Shown in pieces: positions 31,537 to 41,048 of a stretch of 64,000 nt of DNA (its first letter is position 1; every line of letters starts with the position of its first letter). The stretch comes from Bacillota bacterium (GTDB taxonomy: Bacteria; Bacillota; Clostridia; Christensenellales; CAG-138), in the NCBI GenBank assembly GCA_023455425.1, contig JAEYCM010000037.1, positions 32,096 through 96,095 on the forward strand, read 5' to 3'. The notes beneath the pieces are model-generated. The model saw only the letters and a program-made list of their open reading frames with translations, was not told the origin of the DNA and ran no database searches. The position numbers and the translations under genes were made by a program.

Positions 31537-32880
31537 CTATCGGTTCGCCAACGCTTGCTTCAGTTCTTTTTCATACGCAAGGATGATATCCAGGTTTTCT
31601 TTCTGAAACGCGTTGAACTTCTTTGAGACCTCGCTATCGGATGCGCCGGTCCCTTCATACCAGCTTTGCGCATTAAAATACTGCGCATATTTTTTTGCCT
31701 TAAACAGCTTTCCGGACAGGGCGTAGATGCCGTTTCGAAGGTACTCGATTTCCTCCGGTGTGAATTGCAATAACTCCTGCCGCTGTATGGTCTGCTGATC
31801 CAGCTTCCGGATCATATTGGCCAGATCAGCGTTTTCCGCGGGATCCTTTGCGTTCACCCTGATGACCACGGATTCTGAAAACGCCACCGCCAACGTGCTG
31901 TTTTCCGAAATAAGATCATAGCTTTCCCGGGAACCGACCCAATCATAAAGCTGTCTCGCGGGGCTGTCCTGCGGCGTATCGGCGCGAATGACGACATAAG
32001 AGGTGGTCAGAAAAGGATAATTGCCCGAAGCGAAGTTCTCGGTGGTAGGCGCGTAGCCGTCAATGGAGAACAGCTTGAGCGTGGAATTTTCAAACTCGCT
32101 GTCGATGTACGACATGATGTTAAATCCGATGGAATACTGGTTCAGGAGCACCTTGCGTGTGACGGTGCCCATATCCTCATCCACGTTGTAAATGGCTTCC
32201 CGCTGCGTTACAGTCGGGTCGATTTCTCCCTCTTTAAATTTCATTGCAGAGAAATCGGGCATGTCATAGCCTTCCCACACCAGGCTTTCAAATAAGCGCT
32301 GGCTGCCGGATTCGGCATTTCGTATGTAAACGACGATGTCCGCATCCTCTCCGCCCACATCCGCCCAATTTTTGATGTTACCGCTGTAGATGGACCGGAT
32401 TTGCCCGGAAGTTAAATTTGTTACGGGATTGGATTCGTTGCCCATGAACACCAACCCGTCATAACCGTATACCTTCATTTCAATGTCAACGCCCCGCTCG
32501 GCAAGGTAGCTTAATTCATCCTGCGTTGGCGCAACAAGAAACACGATATCCGCCTTGCCGTCGGCCAAATTTAGCCAGGCTTCATGTGTTTTGGCCGCCA
32601 AAGGCGCGGGGCCGGCATATCCATAGGTATCCGTAAACAATGTATAGATCGCCGCCGTTATCGGCTTTCGGGCGGTGGAACTGTCGATTTGGGGAAGCCG
32701 CATCGGTTGTGGGGTAAACGTAGGGGAAGGTATCCGCGTTGCAGAGAGCGGCGGCGGCGGCGCTGTTGCTTCCCCCGCAGGCGGCAGCCCTGTTCCGCCA
32801 CCGCACGCGGGCATTAGCATGAGCATCAAAATAAAGGAAATGACAAACGCGAGATGATATCGTCTGATTAAATTCCTCAT
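31537..32880 (-). CDS. Substrate-binding lipoprotein with YARHG domain
   Basis: 447 residues from ATG 32880, after GGAGGGGAG. A lipoprotein signal with LMPAC lipobox is near residue 26, followed by a Pro/Thr-rich spacer. The main part is a PstS-like periplasmic-binding fold (DIVFLVAPTQDELSYLAE, NAESGSQRLFESLVW, DMGTVTRKVLLNQYS). The C-terminus has a YARHG domain (EIEYLRNGIYALSGKLF, YFNAQSWY). No ABC permease is nearby, so it may scavenge phosphate or sense it rather than feed a local transporter. The family link is seen; the ligand is inferred. Confidence 0.8.
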   Translation of the reverse strand: MRNLIRRYHLAFVISFILMLMLMPACGGGTGLPPAGEATAPPPPLSATRIPSPTFTPQPMRLPQIDSSTARKPITAAIYTLFTDTYGYAGPAPLAAKTHEAWLNLADGKADIVFLVAPTQDELSYLAERGVDIEMKVYGYDGLVFMGNESNPVTNLTSGQIRSIYSGNIKNWADVGGEDADIVVYIRNAESGSQRLFESLVWEGYDMPDFSAMKFKEGEIDPTVTQREAIYNVDEDMGTVTRKVLLNQYSIGFNIMSYIDSEFENSTLKLFSIDGYAPTTENFASGNYPFLTTSYVVIRADTPQDSPARQLYDWVGSRESYDLISENSTLAVAFSESVVIRVNAKDPAENADLANMIRKLDQQTIQRQELLQFTPEEIEYLRNGIYALSGKLFKAKKYAQYFNAQSWYEGTGASDSEVSKKFNAFQKENLDIILAYEKELKQALANR

Positions 32881-33173
32881 ACTCCCCTCCGCTGGCATAA
32901 GATAGTGCCGCTTCGCCCTTCTCTTCACGCATATTCCGCATTCTTTCATATATCCATATACCAATCCTACTCTATTATAGAGAAATATCTAGCCCTTTAT
33001 CATTGCTTCCCTATTTAACCCGCAATATAATAGTTTGTAGCATGTAAACTCTTAGAAAAGGCGAAAAAGGCATGTATATTCATTTCAAAAACGCAAGTTT
33101 GGCTGAAACTGCCGGTAGATCGTTTGGGAAAGGAGCTGATGTCCGCTAAAAACAGGATAAGGAGAAATTGAAT

Positions 33174-34466
33174 ATGAAAATATCGCATCCTTTATGGCAA
33201 ACGCTGCGCGCGCTCAAGGGGAACCAATTGGCATGCGTTGTGACGGAGCCGCTATGGGCGATTCCGAATAACCTTTTTTTGCCCTTTGTCTCGGTCTATA
33301 TGGCCGCAATCGGCCTGCAGGATGTACAAATCGGCCTGCTTGCGAGTCTGGGCCTTGCAATGCAGTTCCTCTGGGCATTGTTTTCGGGAGCCATCGTAGA
33401 CAACTACGGCAGACGCCGGACAATGCTTGTGTTCGGCCTGCTCGGCTGGACGCTGCCCTGTATGCTTTGGGCGGCGGCGCAGGGATATTGGCACTTTCTG
33501 TTCGCGGTTCTTTTCAACAGCATGTGGCGCGTGACCGGCAACTGCTTCAGCTGCATGATCGTTGAGGATGGCGATACCTCGCAAATCATCAATATCTACA
33601 CCATTCTAAATCTCATCGGATTGCTGGCGGGATTTCTTTCCCCCATCATAGGCCTTTGCATCGATCGCTTTCTGCTTGTGCCGACCATGCGCGCGGTATA
33701 TCTGGCTGCCATGGTCCTAATGACGGTAAAGTTTATCTTGCAGTATTCCATGGCGCGGGAAAGCGATATTGGCATACGCCGCATGCAGGAGTGCAGGGGG
33801 CGCTCCCTGGTATCGCTGACGTTTGGAGGCTGGCGCGCGTTTTCTTCTGCCCTTGCGCAACCGCGCTTGTTGCTGTATGTGGCGCTGATGACTCTGATGA
33901 CCTGCTTCAACATCGTACAGGCGACGTTCTGGCCGCTGTTTGTGACAACCGCGTATGCGGTACATGCCGCAACGCTTTCGGTTTTTCCGCTTGTAAAAGC
34001 CATTACCACCATAACGGTCTTTTTATTTATTACCTCGCATATCAACATGCGCGCAGTTCGCCGCCCTCTATTAGCCGGGCTCGGCGCGCATGGATTGGGA
34101 TTAGGGGTGCTGTTCCTGTGCCAGCCGTTTGGCGGCGCGGCAATCTGGGCGGTCTTTTTCTCCGCCATATGCGAGGCGTTCGCGCTCGCCATCCTGGGCC
34201 CTCTAGGCGAATCGCTCCTGTCAATCACCATTCCGGCGCAGGAGCGCGCCCGCGTCAACAGCCTGATCACCGCCATGATTTTATTGATCAGCATACCCGT
34301 AGGATGGGTTGCGGGGCAGCTATCCCAGCAGAACAGGATGCTTCCCCTTCTCCTGAACCTATGCCTGCTGGCGGCGGAGATTTTAGTGGCGCTTTGCATT
34401 ACCCGGATACCGGAACGAGCGCCGGATAGGGAAGAGACTCCATCAAATGGGGATGGCGTGCAATAG
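33174..34466 (+). CDS. Major facilitator superfamily transporter
   Basis: 430 residues, ATG at 33174 nine bases after GGAG. Twelve membrane helices are expected; the loop 2-3 motif is DNYGRRRTMLVFGLLG. No drug-specific motif is clear. A lone gene before a terminator, so substrate unknown. Confidence 0.88.
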   Translation: MKISHPLWQTLRALKGNQLACVVTEPLWAIPNNLFLPFVSVYMAAIGLQDVQIGLLASLGLAMQFLWALFSGAIVDNYGRRRTMLVFGLLGWTLPCMLWAAAQGYWHFLFAVLFNSMWRVTGNCFSCMIVEDGDTSQIINIYTILNLIGLLAGFLSPIIGLCIDRFLLVPTMRAVYLAAMVLMTVKFILQYSMARESDIGIRRMQECRGRSLVSLTFGGWRAFSSALAQPRLLLYVALMTLMTCFNIVQATFWPLFVTTAYAVHAATLSVFPLVKAITTITVFLFITSHINMRAVRRPLLAGLGAHGLGLGVLFLCQPFGGAAIWAVFFSAICEAFALAILGPLGESLLSITIPAQERARVNSLITAMILLISIPVGWVAGQLSQQNRMLPLLLNLCLLAAEILVALCITRIPERAPDREETPSNGDGVQ

Positions 34467-34499
34467 CGGCATCCGCATAATAGTAGGCCAAAAAGCATC

Positions 34500-34546
34500 A
34501 GAGCTTTCGCATCTGTCCATGGGCGCAGCGCGAAAGCTCTGTTTTA
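34500..34546. terminator. Intrinsic terminator
   Basis: AGAGCTTTCGC pairs with GCGAAAGCTCT, followed by GTTTTAG. It separates convergent genes. Confidence 0.82.
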
Positions 34547-34561
34547 GCTATTGCCTACGGG

Positions 34562-35575
34562 CTACAGCGTCATGACCGCCTTGAGCGCGTTCGCGTGATC
34601 GTCAAGGTATGCCTGCACATCCTGCGCGAATGCGTCCATACGCAGCGTATGCGAAATCATTGCGGACATATCCAGCATGCCGGACGTGCAAAGGTCCAGG
34701 CAAGCGGGGAAGTAGAGCGCGGGCACGGCGTTGCTGGCCCTAATTTGCAGCTTGTTGTCATGGAAATGCCGCATATCGAATGTGGCGAACTGTTTGTCGC
34801 CCGTGCCTATGCCGATAAAACCCATCACGCCGCCTACGTTTAACAGCTTCATTGCGCCCGGCATGGCGTCCGGCGTTGCGGTCATCAGCATTTTCTCCAC
34901 GCCGCCTCTCGCGAACGGGTATTGCGACAGATCCACCTGATCGCTGTGAAGCACCTCGTCCGCGCCCCACTTCAACGCAAGGTGGTCGCTCACACCGCGC
35001 CCGGAACGGGTGATGCCGTATATTTTTCGCGCGCCGCTGAGCCGGGCCAGCCGGAGCGCAAACAGCCCGATCGGCCCCAGGCCGTAGACGATGACGTCAT
35101 CGCCCAGTTGTATGCCCGTTACCTTCACAAGATCATAGGCTACGCCCAGCGGCTCTATCAGCGACGCCTCTTTATAGGAGAGAGAGGAAAACTTCACGCA
35201 GCTTTCGCACGGCACAACCATATACTGAGCAAATCCCATTGTGCCCACGCCGGAATTGAACATGGAACGGCCGGACATATCAAGATCCACCTTGCCGTCG
35301 CGAGAGAGTGAGGAGAACCGGTCGAACGTGCCGCTCTCCAGGCATACGTCGTCCCCGGGCGCGACATTGTGCACGGCTTGTCCCACCTGTTCGACGACAC
35401 CCGCTACCTCGTGCCCGATGGGTTCGTACTCCTCCGCCTCCATGGCGGTGCGCAGATCCGTGCCGCACAGGCCGCAGGCTTTGACTTTTACCAGCACATC
35501 ATACGGGCCTATCGGCGGAATCGGTATCTCGCGTACCTGAAAATCGAGCTTCTTTTTTGCGAATATGGATTTCAT
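34562..35575 (-). CDS. Zinc-type medium-chain alcohol dehydrogenase
   Basis: 337 residues from ATG 35575 after GGGAGG. Catalytic zinc ligands are visible: CGLCGTDLR, GHEVAGVVEQ, and EPLG. The Rossmann site is VIVYGLGPIGLFALRLARL. The usual four-cysteine structural zinc loop is missing: only one Cys lies in the region after GDDVC. Likely an NAD(P)-dependent sugar-alcohol or threonine dehydrogenase. Substrate unknown. Confidence 0.88.
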   Translation of the reverse strand: MKSIFAKKKLDFQVREIPIPPIGPYDVLVKVKACGLCGTDLRTAMEAEEYEPIGHEVAGVVEQVGQAVHNVAPGDDVCLESGTFDRFSSLSRDGKVDLDMSGRSMFNSGVGTMGFAQYMVVPCESCVKFSSLSYKEASLIEPLGVAYDLVKVTGIQLGDDVIVYGLGPIGLFALRLARLSGARKIYGITRSGRGVSDHLALKWGADEVLHSDQVDLSQYPFARGGVEKMLMTATPDAMPGAMKLLNVGGVMGFIGIGTGDKQFATFDMRHFHDNKLQIRASNAVPALYFPACLDLCTSGMLDMSAMISHTLRMDAFAQDVQAYLDDHANALKAVMTL

Positions 35576-35844
35576 AAAGCGCCTCCCAAGTCTTTTGTAC
35601 TCACGGCCCATGGCCGTCGTATACACGCACGCATAGGCTATTGTCATTGGCGATTGCGGTATTGTTCCTTTATTATATTAGAAAAAGCGCTTCCCGCGCC
35701 ACATCGTTTATCGGCAGTGCGCATCCGTTTTTTTTGCCGGGCGTTTTGCAAAACTTCTTTGCTTCCCCGCGCTTATCCTGTTTTCACGGGTATCAATAGT
35801 ATGAGCGGTTGCGCTTAACTGCAGACGAAAGTGGGGGATTCCCG

Positions 35845-36300
35845 ATGACATACGCCGCAAGCACGCCTGACGAATACGTTGCCCAGGTACCGGAAAACAG
35901 AAAACATGCAATTGCGCGATTAAGAAGCGCCGTAAAAGAAAACCTGCCGGAAGGGTTTGAAGAAACCATGCAGTATGGCATGATCGGCTATGTTGTTCCG
36001 CACAGCATCTACCCGGCGGGTTACCATGTAAACCCGAAAGACCCGCTGCCGTTTATGGGCATCGCTTCGCAGAAAAACCATGTTGCGCTTTACCATATGG
36101 GGCTTTCCGCGTTTCCGGACGTCTTAGAATGGTTCACGGCGGAATATCCCAAGCATGTAGCAACCAAGCTGGATATGGGAAAAGGCTGTATCCGGTTTAA
36201 AAATGTGAACGCCATTCCATATGGCTTAATCTCTGCGCTTTGCGGGAAGATTGCGTTATCGGACTATATCGCAAAATATGAGACGTCGGTAAAGAAATAA
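35845..36300 (+). CDS. DUF1801 protein
   Basis: 151 residues from the ATG at 35845 after GGGGGA. TPDEYVAQVPENRKHAIARL and EETMQYGMIGYVVPHS are the family signature of DUF1801 (YdhG-like) proteins, a small alpha/beta fold of unknown role. KDPLPFMGIASQKNHVALY is also typical. Confidence 0.85.
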   Translation: MTYAASTPDEYVAQVPENRKHAIARLRSAVKENLPEGFEETMQYGMIGYVVPHSIYPAGYHVNPKDPLPFMGIASQKNHVALYHMGLSAFPDVLEWFTAEYPKHVATKLDMGKGCIRFKNVNAIPYGLISALCGKIALSDYIAKYETSVKK

Positions 36301-36323
36301 AAGCGATCATGCGCATACTGGGT

Positions 36324-36350
36324 ACAGCGCCCCAGGGCGCTGTCTTTTTG
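36324..36350 (+). terminator. Intrinsic terminator
   Basis: ACAGCGCCC-CA-GGGCGCTGT then CTTTTTG. Confidence 0.88.
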
Positions 36351-36530
36351 TTTTTTTTCTTCTTATCGGGCAATCCCGGTTCGCGCACAATCCGCTTTAA
36401 AAAGGGATGCATTTAGTAAAACGCTTGACAAAGCGATTGAGAAGTGATATTTCTAAGTGGTAAGTAATAAGTAGTAAGTAGATAGTAAGCCGGAAGAAAT
36501 CCTGCTACTTAAAACGACCAAAGGAGCATC

Positions 36531-37526
36531 ATGATGGCAGACCTAGGCTTAGCCCAAAGTTTTTCGCTGGTGGCATTGAACGCACAGGATAGCTTACACG
36601 GGACGACGGTAAAGAAAATCGCGCTGCGCTGCATGGCAGCCGCCGTAATGCTGGAAGTTTATCTCGACAACGCGTTTACACAAGATGGAGATATCCTGGT
36701 TTTGCAAAGAGAGGTGCTTGCCGGGTCCCGCAACCTCCCATACCGGGAAGCCGCCCTAAGCCCTTTGTTGTACAAAAAGGGAGGGGGAAAAGGTGTCCTG
36801 GGTTGGTGGCTGAAAAAAGCCTCCACGCTTTCCAACAGGCAGTTTGAAAAATTTGAGCGTGCCATGGGGGATTCTTTAAAAGCGCTTGATTTGCTTGATG
36901 AAATTCCAAATCTGCTGGGGTGCGACCTCTATTATGACTCCGCGGGCGTCGATATGAAGGAGTACCGCAGCGATATGTCGGAATACGCAAGAATTACGGA
37001 GACGCTTCGGGCGGAAATTCTGGAGGACGGCCCGGTAACGGATGAGACCGCCTGCATGCTTTGGCTTCTTCGGGAAAGCGGATGCATGCACGACCTGTTT
37101 TCGCAGAACGAGCTGGAGCATGTCGCTGTCCGGATGGATGACCTGTACCGGAGCAATCCGCTAGCAAAGGCGCTTTATCCGATCCGCATCTCTCACGGGA
37201 TCGAAATTGCCGTCAAAAAATTTTTCCGCATGAAGAAATCTGCCGTCAGGACGCAGTTCGGGACCGGCGTCAACTTCGTCTATCCGTTCCTCGAACGCTC
37301 GCAGTCCATTTTTATCGATACGGAGGCCTGGTTTTCCAATGCGGAAAAACGGCTGCGCGATGTAAAGATACGCCTGGAATCAAACGGCCATATTTTTACG
37401 GTGCTGCACGAAGGGGAGACCCCGCTGATCAAAATTGACAATATTGTTTACGTCGCAATCCCGCATGCGGTTTACGGGCGAATTCCCATCCAAGGCGTAC
37501 GTCTCCGCCCGAGACGTTCCATTTAG
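36531..37526 (+). CDS. Hypothetical helical protein, weakly GPP34-like
   Basis: 331 residues; two adjacent ATGs after AAAGGAG, either could serve. The start LGLAQSFSLVALNAQDSLHG and the repeated helices (ILEDGPVTDETACMLWLLRE) faintly recall GPP34-type lipid-binding proteins, but the match is not firm. Upstream at 36459-36490 are short direct repeats of GTAAGTA. The next gene is a MerR-type regulator 16 bases on, so they may be co-expressed. Confidence 0.55.
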   Translation: MMADLGLAQSFSLVALNAQDSLHGTTVKKIALRCMAAAVMLEVYLDNAFTQDGDILVLQREVLAGSRNLPYREAALSPLLYKKGGGKGVLGWWLKKASTLSNRQFEKFERAMGDSLKALDLLDEIPNLLGCDLYYDSAGVDMKEYRSDMSEYARITETLRAEILEDGPVTDETACMLWLLRESGCMHDLFSQNELEHVAVRMDDLYRSNPLAKALYPIRISHGIEIAVKKFFRMKKSAVRTQFGTGVNFVYPFLERSQSIFIDTEAWFSNAEKRLRDVKIRLESNGHIFTVLHEGETPLIKIDNIVYVAIPHAVYGRIPIQGVRLRPRRSI

Positions 37527-37542
37527 AAGGAGCTTAAGGGCA

Positions 37543-37803
37543 ATGTCCAGACAACGTTCCATGGAAACCATATCGGCGTCGGAATACGTATCCATCGGCG
37601 AACTGGTGCGGCTCACCGGTTGCCGGTACAGCACGCTGAAATTTTATACGGAAGAAGGCATGCTGCCCTTTGAACAGGCGGAAGAACATCTGACACGCCG
37701 GTATCAAAGGGAAGAAACCGTCGCGCGAATCGGGTTGATTAAGGAATTAAAGGCAAAAGGATTGCCCATCCCCCAAATCAAAGAAACGCTCGGCGCAGAG
37801 TGA
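37543..37803 (+). CDS. MerR-family HTH protein
   Basis: 86 residues from ATG 37543 after AGGAG. YVSIGELVRLTGCRYSTLKF with YTEEGMLPFEQAEEHLTRRY is the MerR winged helix; the long dimer helix is short. No effector domain is present. It is in the same unit as the preceding gene. Confidence 0.85.
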   Translation: MSRQRSMETISASEYVSIGELVRLTGCRYSTLKFYTEEGMLPFEQAEEHLTRRYQREETVARIGLIKELKAKGLPIPQIKETLGAE

Positions 37804-37841
37804 ATATCTTGTTGCATCCCTATAAGCGCTCCCCGGCTTAA

Positions 37842-37881
37842 GCAAAACAGCCTGAAGGATTGAACCTGCGGGCTGTTTTGC
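37842..37881. terminator. Intrinsic terminator
   Basis: GCAAAACAGCC pairs exactly with GGCTGTTTTGC. Confidence 0.8.
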
Positions 37882-37982
37882 TTTATAATGAAATTACTTG
37901 GTATTCTTTAGCAGGCCGTCCAGTATAAGAAGCCGCGGCGCGGCATTTTGTGCTCAATTACTGCACTTAGGAGAATCAGCAG

Positions 37983-38573
37983 ATGGGATTAATCGAAACG
38001 CTTGTTCAGCAGTCAAAAAGGCCGACCGGATTTTTAGGAAACGCAATGCTGAAAATCATGAATTCCGCCCATAACAAATTGATGGGTTGGGGCTTATCGA
38101 ACGCGGCTGTCCAGGATACGTCCACGGTGCTCGATATCGGCTACGGCGGCGGAAAGACAATTCAAAAGCTCTCCGCTCTCATCAGGCGGGGTAGAATTTA
38201 TGGAATAGACTATTCGCAGGAAGCCGTCTTGTCTTCCTCAAAAGCAAACGCAGAGGATATAAAGAGCGGAAAAGTCAGCATAAAACAGGCCAGCGTTTCA
38301 GCAATTCCCTTTTCGGATGAGTTTTTTGATGTCATCACAGCGTTTCAGACCCACTATTTTTGGCCTGATTTAAAAGGCGATATGGCAGAAGTATACCGGG
38401 TCTTAAAGCCGGAAGGCCGGTTTGTCCTGGTGTCGGAATTGTATAAAATGGAGTACCACATGGCCGAATATAAAACGCCGGATGCGTTAAAAGAACTCTT
38501 AACGGATATCGGCTTTCTGAATATCACACTATCCCAAACCAGCCAGGCAATCTGTTTGGTTGCGTGGAAATAA
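37983..38573 (+). CDS. Class I SAM-dependent methyltransferase
   Basis: 196 residues, AGGAG nine bases before ATG. Motif I is VLDIGYGGGKTIQKL, motif II RIYGIDYSQEAV, and later PFSDEFFDVITAFQTHYFW. UbiE/ubiquinone-type small molecule methylase; substrate unknown. Confidence 0.9.
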   Translation: MGLIETLVQQSKRPTGFLGNAMLKIMNSAHNKLMGWGLSNAAVQDTSTVLDIGYGGGKTIQKLSALIRRGRIYGIDYSQEAVLSSSKANAEDIKSGKVSIKQASVSAIPFSDEFFDVITAFQTHYFWPDLKGDMAEVYRVLKPEGRFVLVSELYKMEYHMAEYKTPDALKELLTDIGFLNITLSQTSQAICLVAWK

Positions 38574-38611
38574 GGTAACCCCTGCGATCTGTAATCGTGC
38601 ACCGCTCATAC

Positions 38612-38641
38612 GCCCCGGTCGCTTCGTGATCGGGGGTTTTG
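38612..38641 (+). terminator. Probable terminator
   Basis: CCCCGGTC pairs with GATCGGGG, followed by GTTTTG. Confidence 0.6.
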
Positions 38642-38831
38642 CGCCGATGGACCAAGTCTCCTTCTTGAGGAGAAACTCTTTTCAACCGTCTTCATTTTTC
38701 ACAATATTTACAGCCAAAGGATTTGAATTTTTTCCTGTTTGTTATAAGATAGTTTCAATACTTTATTTGGAAAGTATTGGCGCCCCTATTTCTCCCTTGT
38801 AACAAGTTTTATTAAAGAACAGGAGAAAACA

Positions 38832-39662
38832 ATGCCGGTACAATATCAATCCGATATTGAATCTATTCTTGCAAAGCGCTATGACAACGGCAACGATTAT
38901 TGGACAACTCCGGATAAGCGCCTGAGCAAGGGCGGGTTGTTCTCCACCCTGGAGAGCGCGCTTTTGCTGCTGGAACTGGGCATGGAACCTTCCGACCCGT
39001 TGTTAAAAGAGGTCGCCGATCTGATATTTAGCGCATGGCGCGAAGATGGAAGGTTCAAGCTGTCGCCGGATGGCGCAATCTATCCCTGCCAGACCATTCA
39101 CGCCGCCAACGTACTTTGCCACCTGGGATATGCGGCCGATGAGCGGCTTCAAAAAACATTGGGGCATCTTCTTGCCATACAGTACCAGGATGGCGGCTGG
39201 CGCTGTAACAAGTTCAGCTTTGGAAGAGGTCCGGAAACGGAGTTCTCCAACCCCGGACCGACTTTGATGGCGTTAAACGCGTTTCGATTTACTCCCTTTC
39301 TTCATACGGAACCGGCGCTCGATAAAGCCGTGGAATTTCTTTTGAACCATTGGACAATCCGCCAGCCGCTCGGCCCCTGCCATTATGGGATCGGCACGCT
39401 GTTTATGCAGGTGGAATACCCCTTTGCCAGTTACAATCTGTTCGCGTATGTGTATATCCTTTCCTTTTACGATAGGGCAAAAAAAGACGCGCGGTTTTTA
39501 GAGGCGTTTGCCGCTTTGAAATCCAAGCTTGTTGACGGTAAGATTGTGGCGGAACGTGTGAACCGAAAGCTCGCCGGGCTTACCTTTTGCAAAAAAGGGG
39601 AGCCAAGCGAGCTGGGTACCGCGCGCTACCACCAAATATTAAAGAACCTTGGCGCCTGCTGA
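38832..39662 (+). CDS. Prenyltransferase/squalene-oxidase-repeat-like protein
   Basis: 276 residues, AGGAG before ATG. Helical toroid pattern with repeats such as GGLFSTLESALLLLELG and QYQDGGWRCNKFSFG, ending in ILKNLGAC. These alpha/alpha toroids are related to terpene cyclases and prenyltransferases, but the catalytic DxDD or zinc ligands are not clear, so the function is unknown. Confidence 0.7.
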   Translation: MPVQYQSDIESILAKRYDNGNDYWTTPDKRLSKGGLFSTLESALLLLELGMEPSDPLLKEVADLIFSAWREDGRFKLSPDGAIYPCQTIHAANVLCHLGYAADERLQKTLGHLLAIQYQDGGWRCNKFSFGRGPETEFSNPGPTLMALNAFRFTPFLHTEPALDKAVEFLLNHWTIRQPLGPCHYGIGTLFMQVEYPFASYNLFAYVYILSFYDRAKKDARFLEAFAALKSKLVDGKIVAERVNRKLAGLTFCKKGEPSELGTARYHQILKNLGAC

Positions 39663-39715
39663 TTGTTACAGGCTTTGGCGATAGCCAATGTACCGCCCAA
39701 GAAAGGGGATAGCAC

Positions 39716-40288
39716 ATGGATGTTCTGATCCTATGCGACCGCGAAAGCGCGGGCGACGCGGGCTTCCACCTGCGCGAACAGGCGGAGGATGCCGTCCGGC
39801 AGGCGGGCTGCACGGTGCAAACCATTGTATTGAACAGCGACGAAATCAAGCCGTGCCTCGGCTGCTTTTCCTGCTGGGTCAAAACCCCGGGGCTCTGCAT
39901 CATCACGAATGACGATGCGAACCGTGTATCCCGCGCGCAGATGCGGGCGGATGTAGTGGTGATCCTCTCCAAACTGACCTATGGCGGTTTCAGCGCCGAT
40001 ATAAAGGCATTCCTTGACCGGTGCATCCCCAATATATCGCCTTTTTTTGAAACCTATCACGGCGAAATGCATCACAAGATGCGCTATGAGAAGTTTCCGT
40101 ACTGGATCGCCGTTGGATATGGGGAAAGCACGGAGGAGGAGCGCCAAACATTCCGGGAACTCGCCGAACGGAATGCCCTGAACATGCGGCCACCCAAGCA
40201 GTTCTGCCTCACCCCGCAAAGCGCCGGCGACTGCCCGGATGCCCGAAAAGAGCTGGGCCGGATTTTATCGGAGGAGGTGCGCGTATGA
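39716..40288 (+). CDS. NAD(P)H-dependent flavin reductase
   Basis: 190 residues. Flavodoxin-like fold of the iron-sulfur flavoprotein type: CLGCFSCWVKTPGLCIITND holds the cysteine cluster, and LSKLTYGGFSADIKAFLDR follows. Its stop overlaps the next start (ATGA), so both reductases are translated together. Likely an electron-transfer or detoxifying enzyme. Confidence 0.85.
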   Translation: MDVLILCDRESAGDAGFHLREQAEDAVRQAGCTVQTIVLNSDEIKPCLGCFSCWVKTPGLCIITNDDANRVSRAQMRADVVVILSKLTYGGFSADIKAFLDRCIPNISPFFETYHGEMHHKMRYEKFPYWIAVGYGESTEEERQTFRELAERNALNMRPPKQFCLTPQSAGDCPDARKELGRILSEEVRV

Positions 40289-40962
40289 CCCGCATTGTTG
40301 CAATCAACGGAAGCCCCAAGGCGAAGGAAAGCGTATCCGGCCTGCTGATAGAAAAAATGGAAGAACTCCTGGCTGTAAAAATCGACGTCGCGCAGGCGGT
40401 GCGGTTGATCCGGCCAGAAAAAGCCCCGGAAACCGTTCTGGAAACAATCGCGGGCATGCTGACTGCCGATGTGCTGTTGCTTGTGTTTCCACTCTATGTC
40501 GATTCGCTGCCCGCCCCGCTTATCCGGCTGCTCACACTGTTAGAGCAGGCGGCGAAGTCCGCGCGCGCGCCGTTGCCCAAAGTATACGCAATCTGCAACT
40601 GCGGCTTTTATGAGGCGGAACACGCCAGGCTTGCCCTACGGATGGCGCACCATTTCGCGCTCCGTTCCGGGTTTCCCTGGGGATACGGCATCGGCATCGG
40701 CTGCGGCGGTTTGGCGTACGCGTTAAGCAATAACATGGGAAAAGGCCCTGCGGCAACTCTTTATACCGCGCTGTGCGCGCTGGGGCAAGCAATCCGCGAC
40801 AACAACGGAAGCGAACGCGAGGATGTGTTTGTGACGCCCAAAATCCCCCGCTTCCTTTACAAGCTGGGCGGGAACATGGGCTGGCGTCAAATGGCAAAGG
40901 CAAACGGCGTTCAGGATCAACTTTCCGCAAGGCCGCACAGTGCGGGTACAGGCAAGCAATAA
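40285..40962 (+). CDS. NAD(P)H-dependent oxidoreductase, flavodoxin fold
   Basis: 225 residues, overlapping the previous stop by four bases. INGSPKAKESVSGLLIEKM is the flavin-phosphate loop; VLLLVFPLYVDSLPAPLIRL is typical of these reductases. Partner of the preceding flavoprotein. Confidence 0.85.
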   Translation: MTRIVAINGSPKAKESVSGLLIEKMEELLAVKIDVAQAVRLIRPEKAPETVLETIAGMLTADVLLLVFPLYVDSLPAPLIRLLTLLEQAAKSARAPLPKVYAICNCGFYEAEHARLALRMAHHFALRSGFPWGYGIGIGCGGLAYALSNNMGKGPAATLYTALCALGQAIRDNNGSEREDVFVTPKIPRFLYKLGGNMGWRQMAKANGVQDQLSARPHSAGTGKQ

Positions 40963-41048
40963 AGCCGCATTCTGTCTCTACCGATACGCATAGAATCGGA
41001 ATTCCCAACAGCAATGGGCAGGGGGATAGGACAATAGAAGACTGGAAG

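Noticed and set aside
33596..34498. Minus-strand 300-codon frame opposite the MFS gene
   Set aside because: Shadow of a membrane protein gene; Arg/Ser-rich with no domain.
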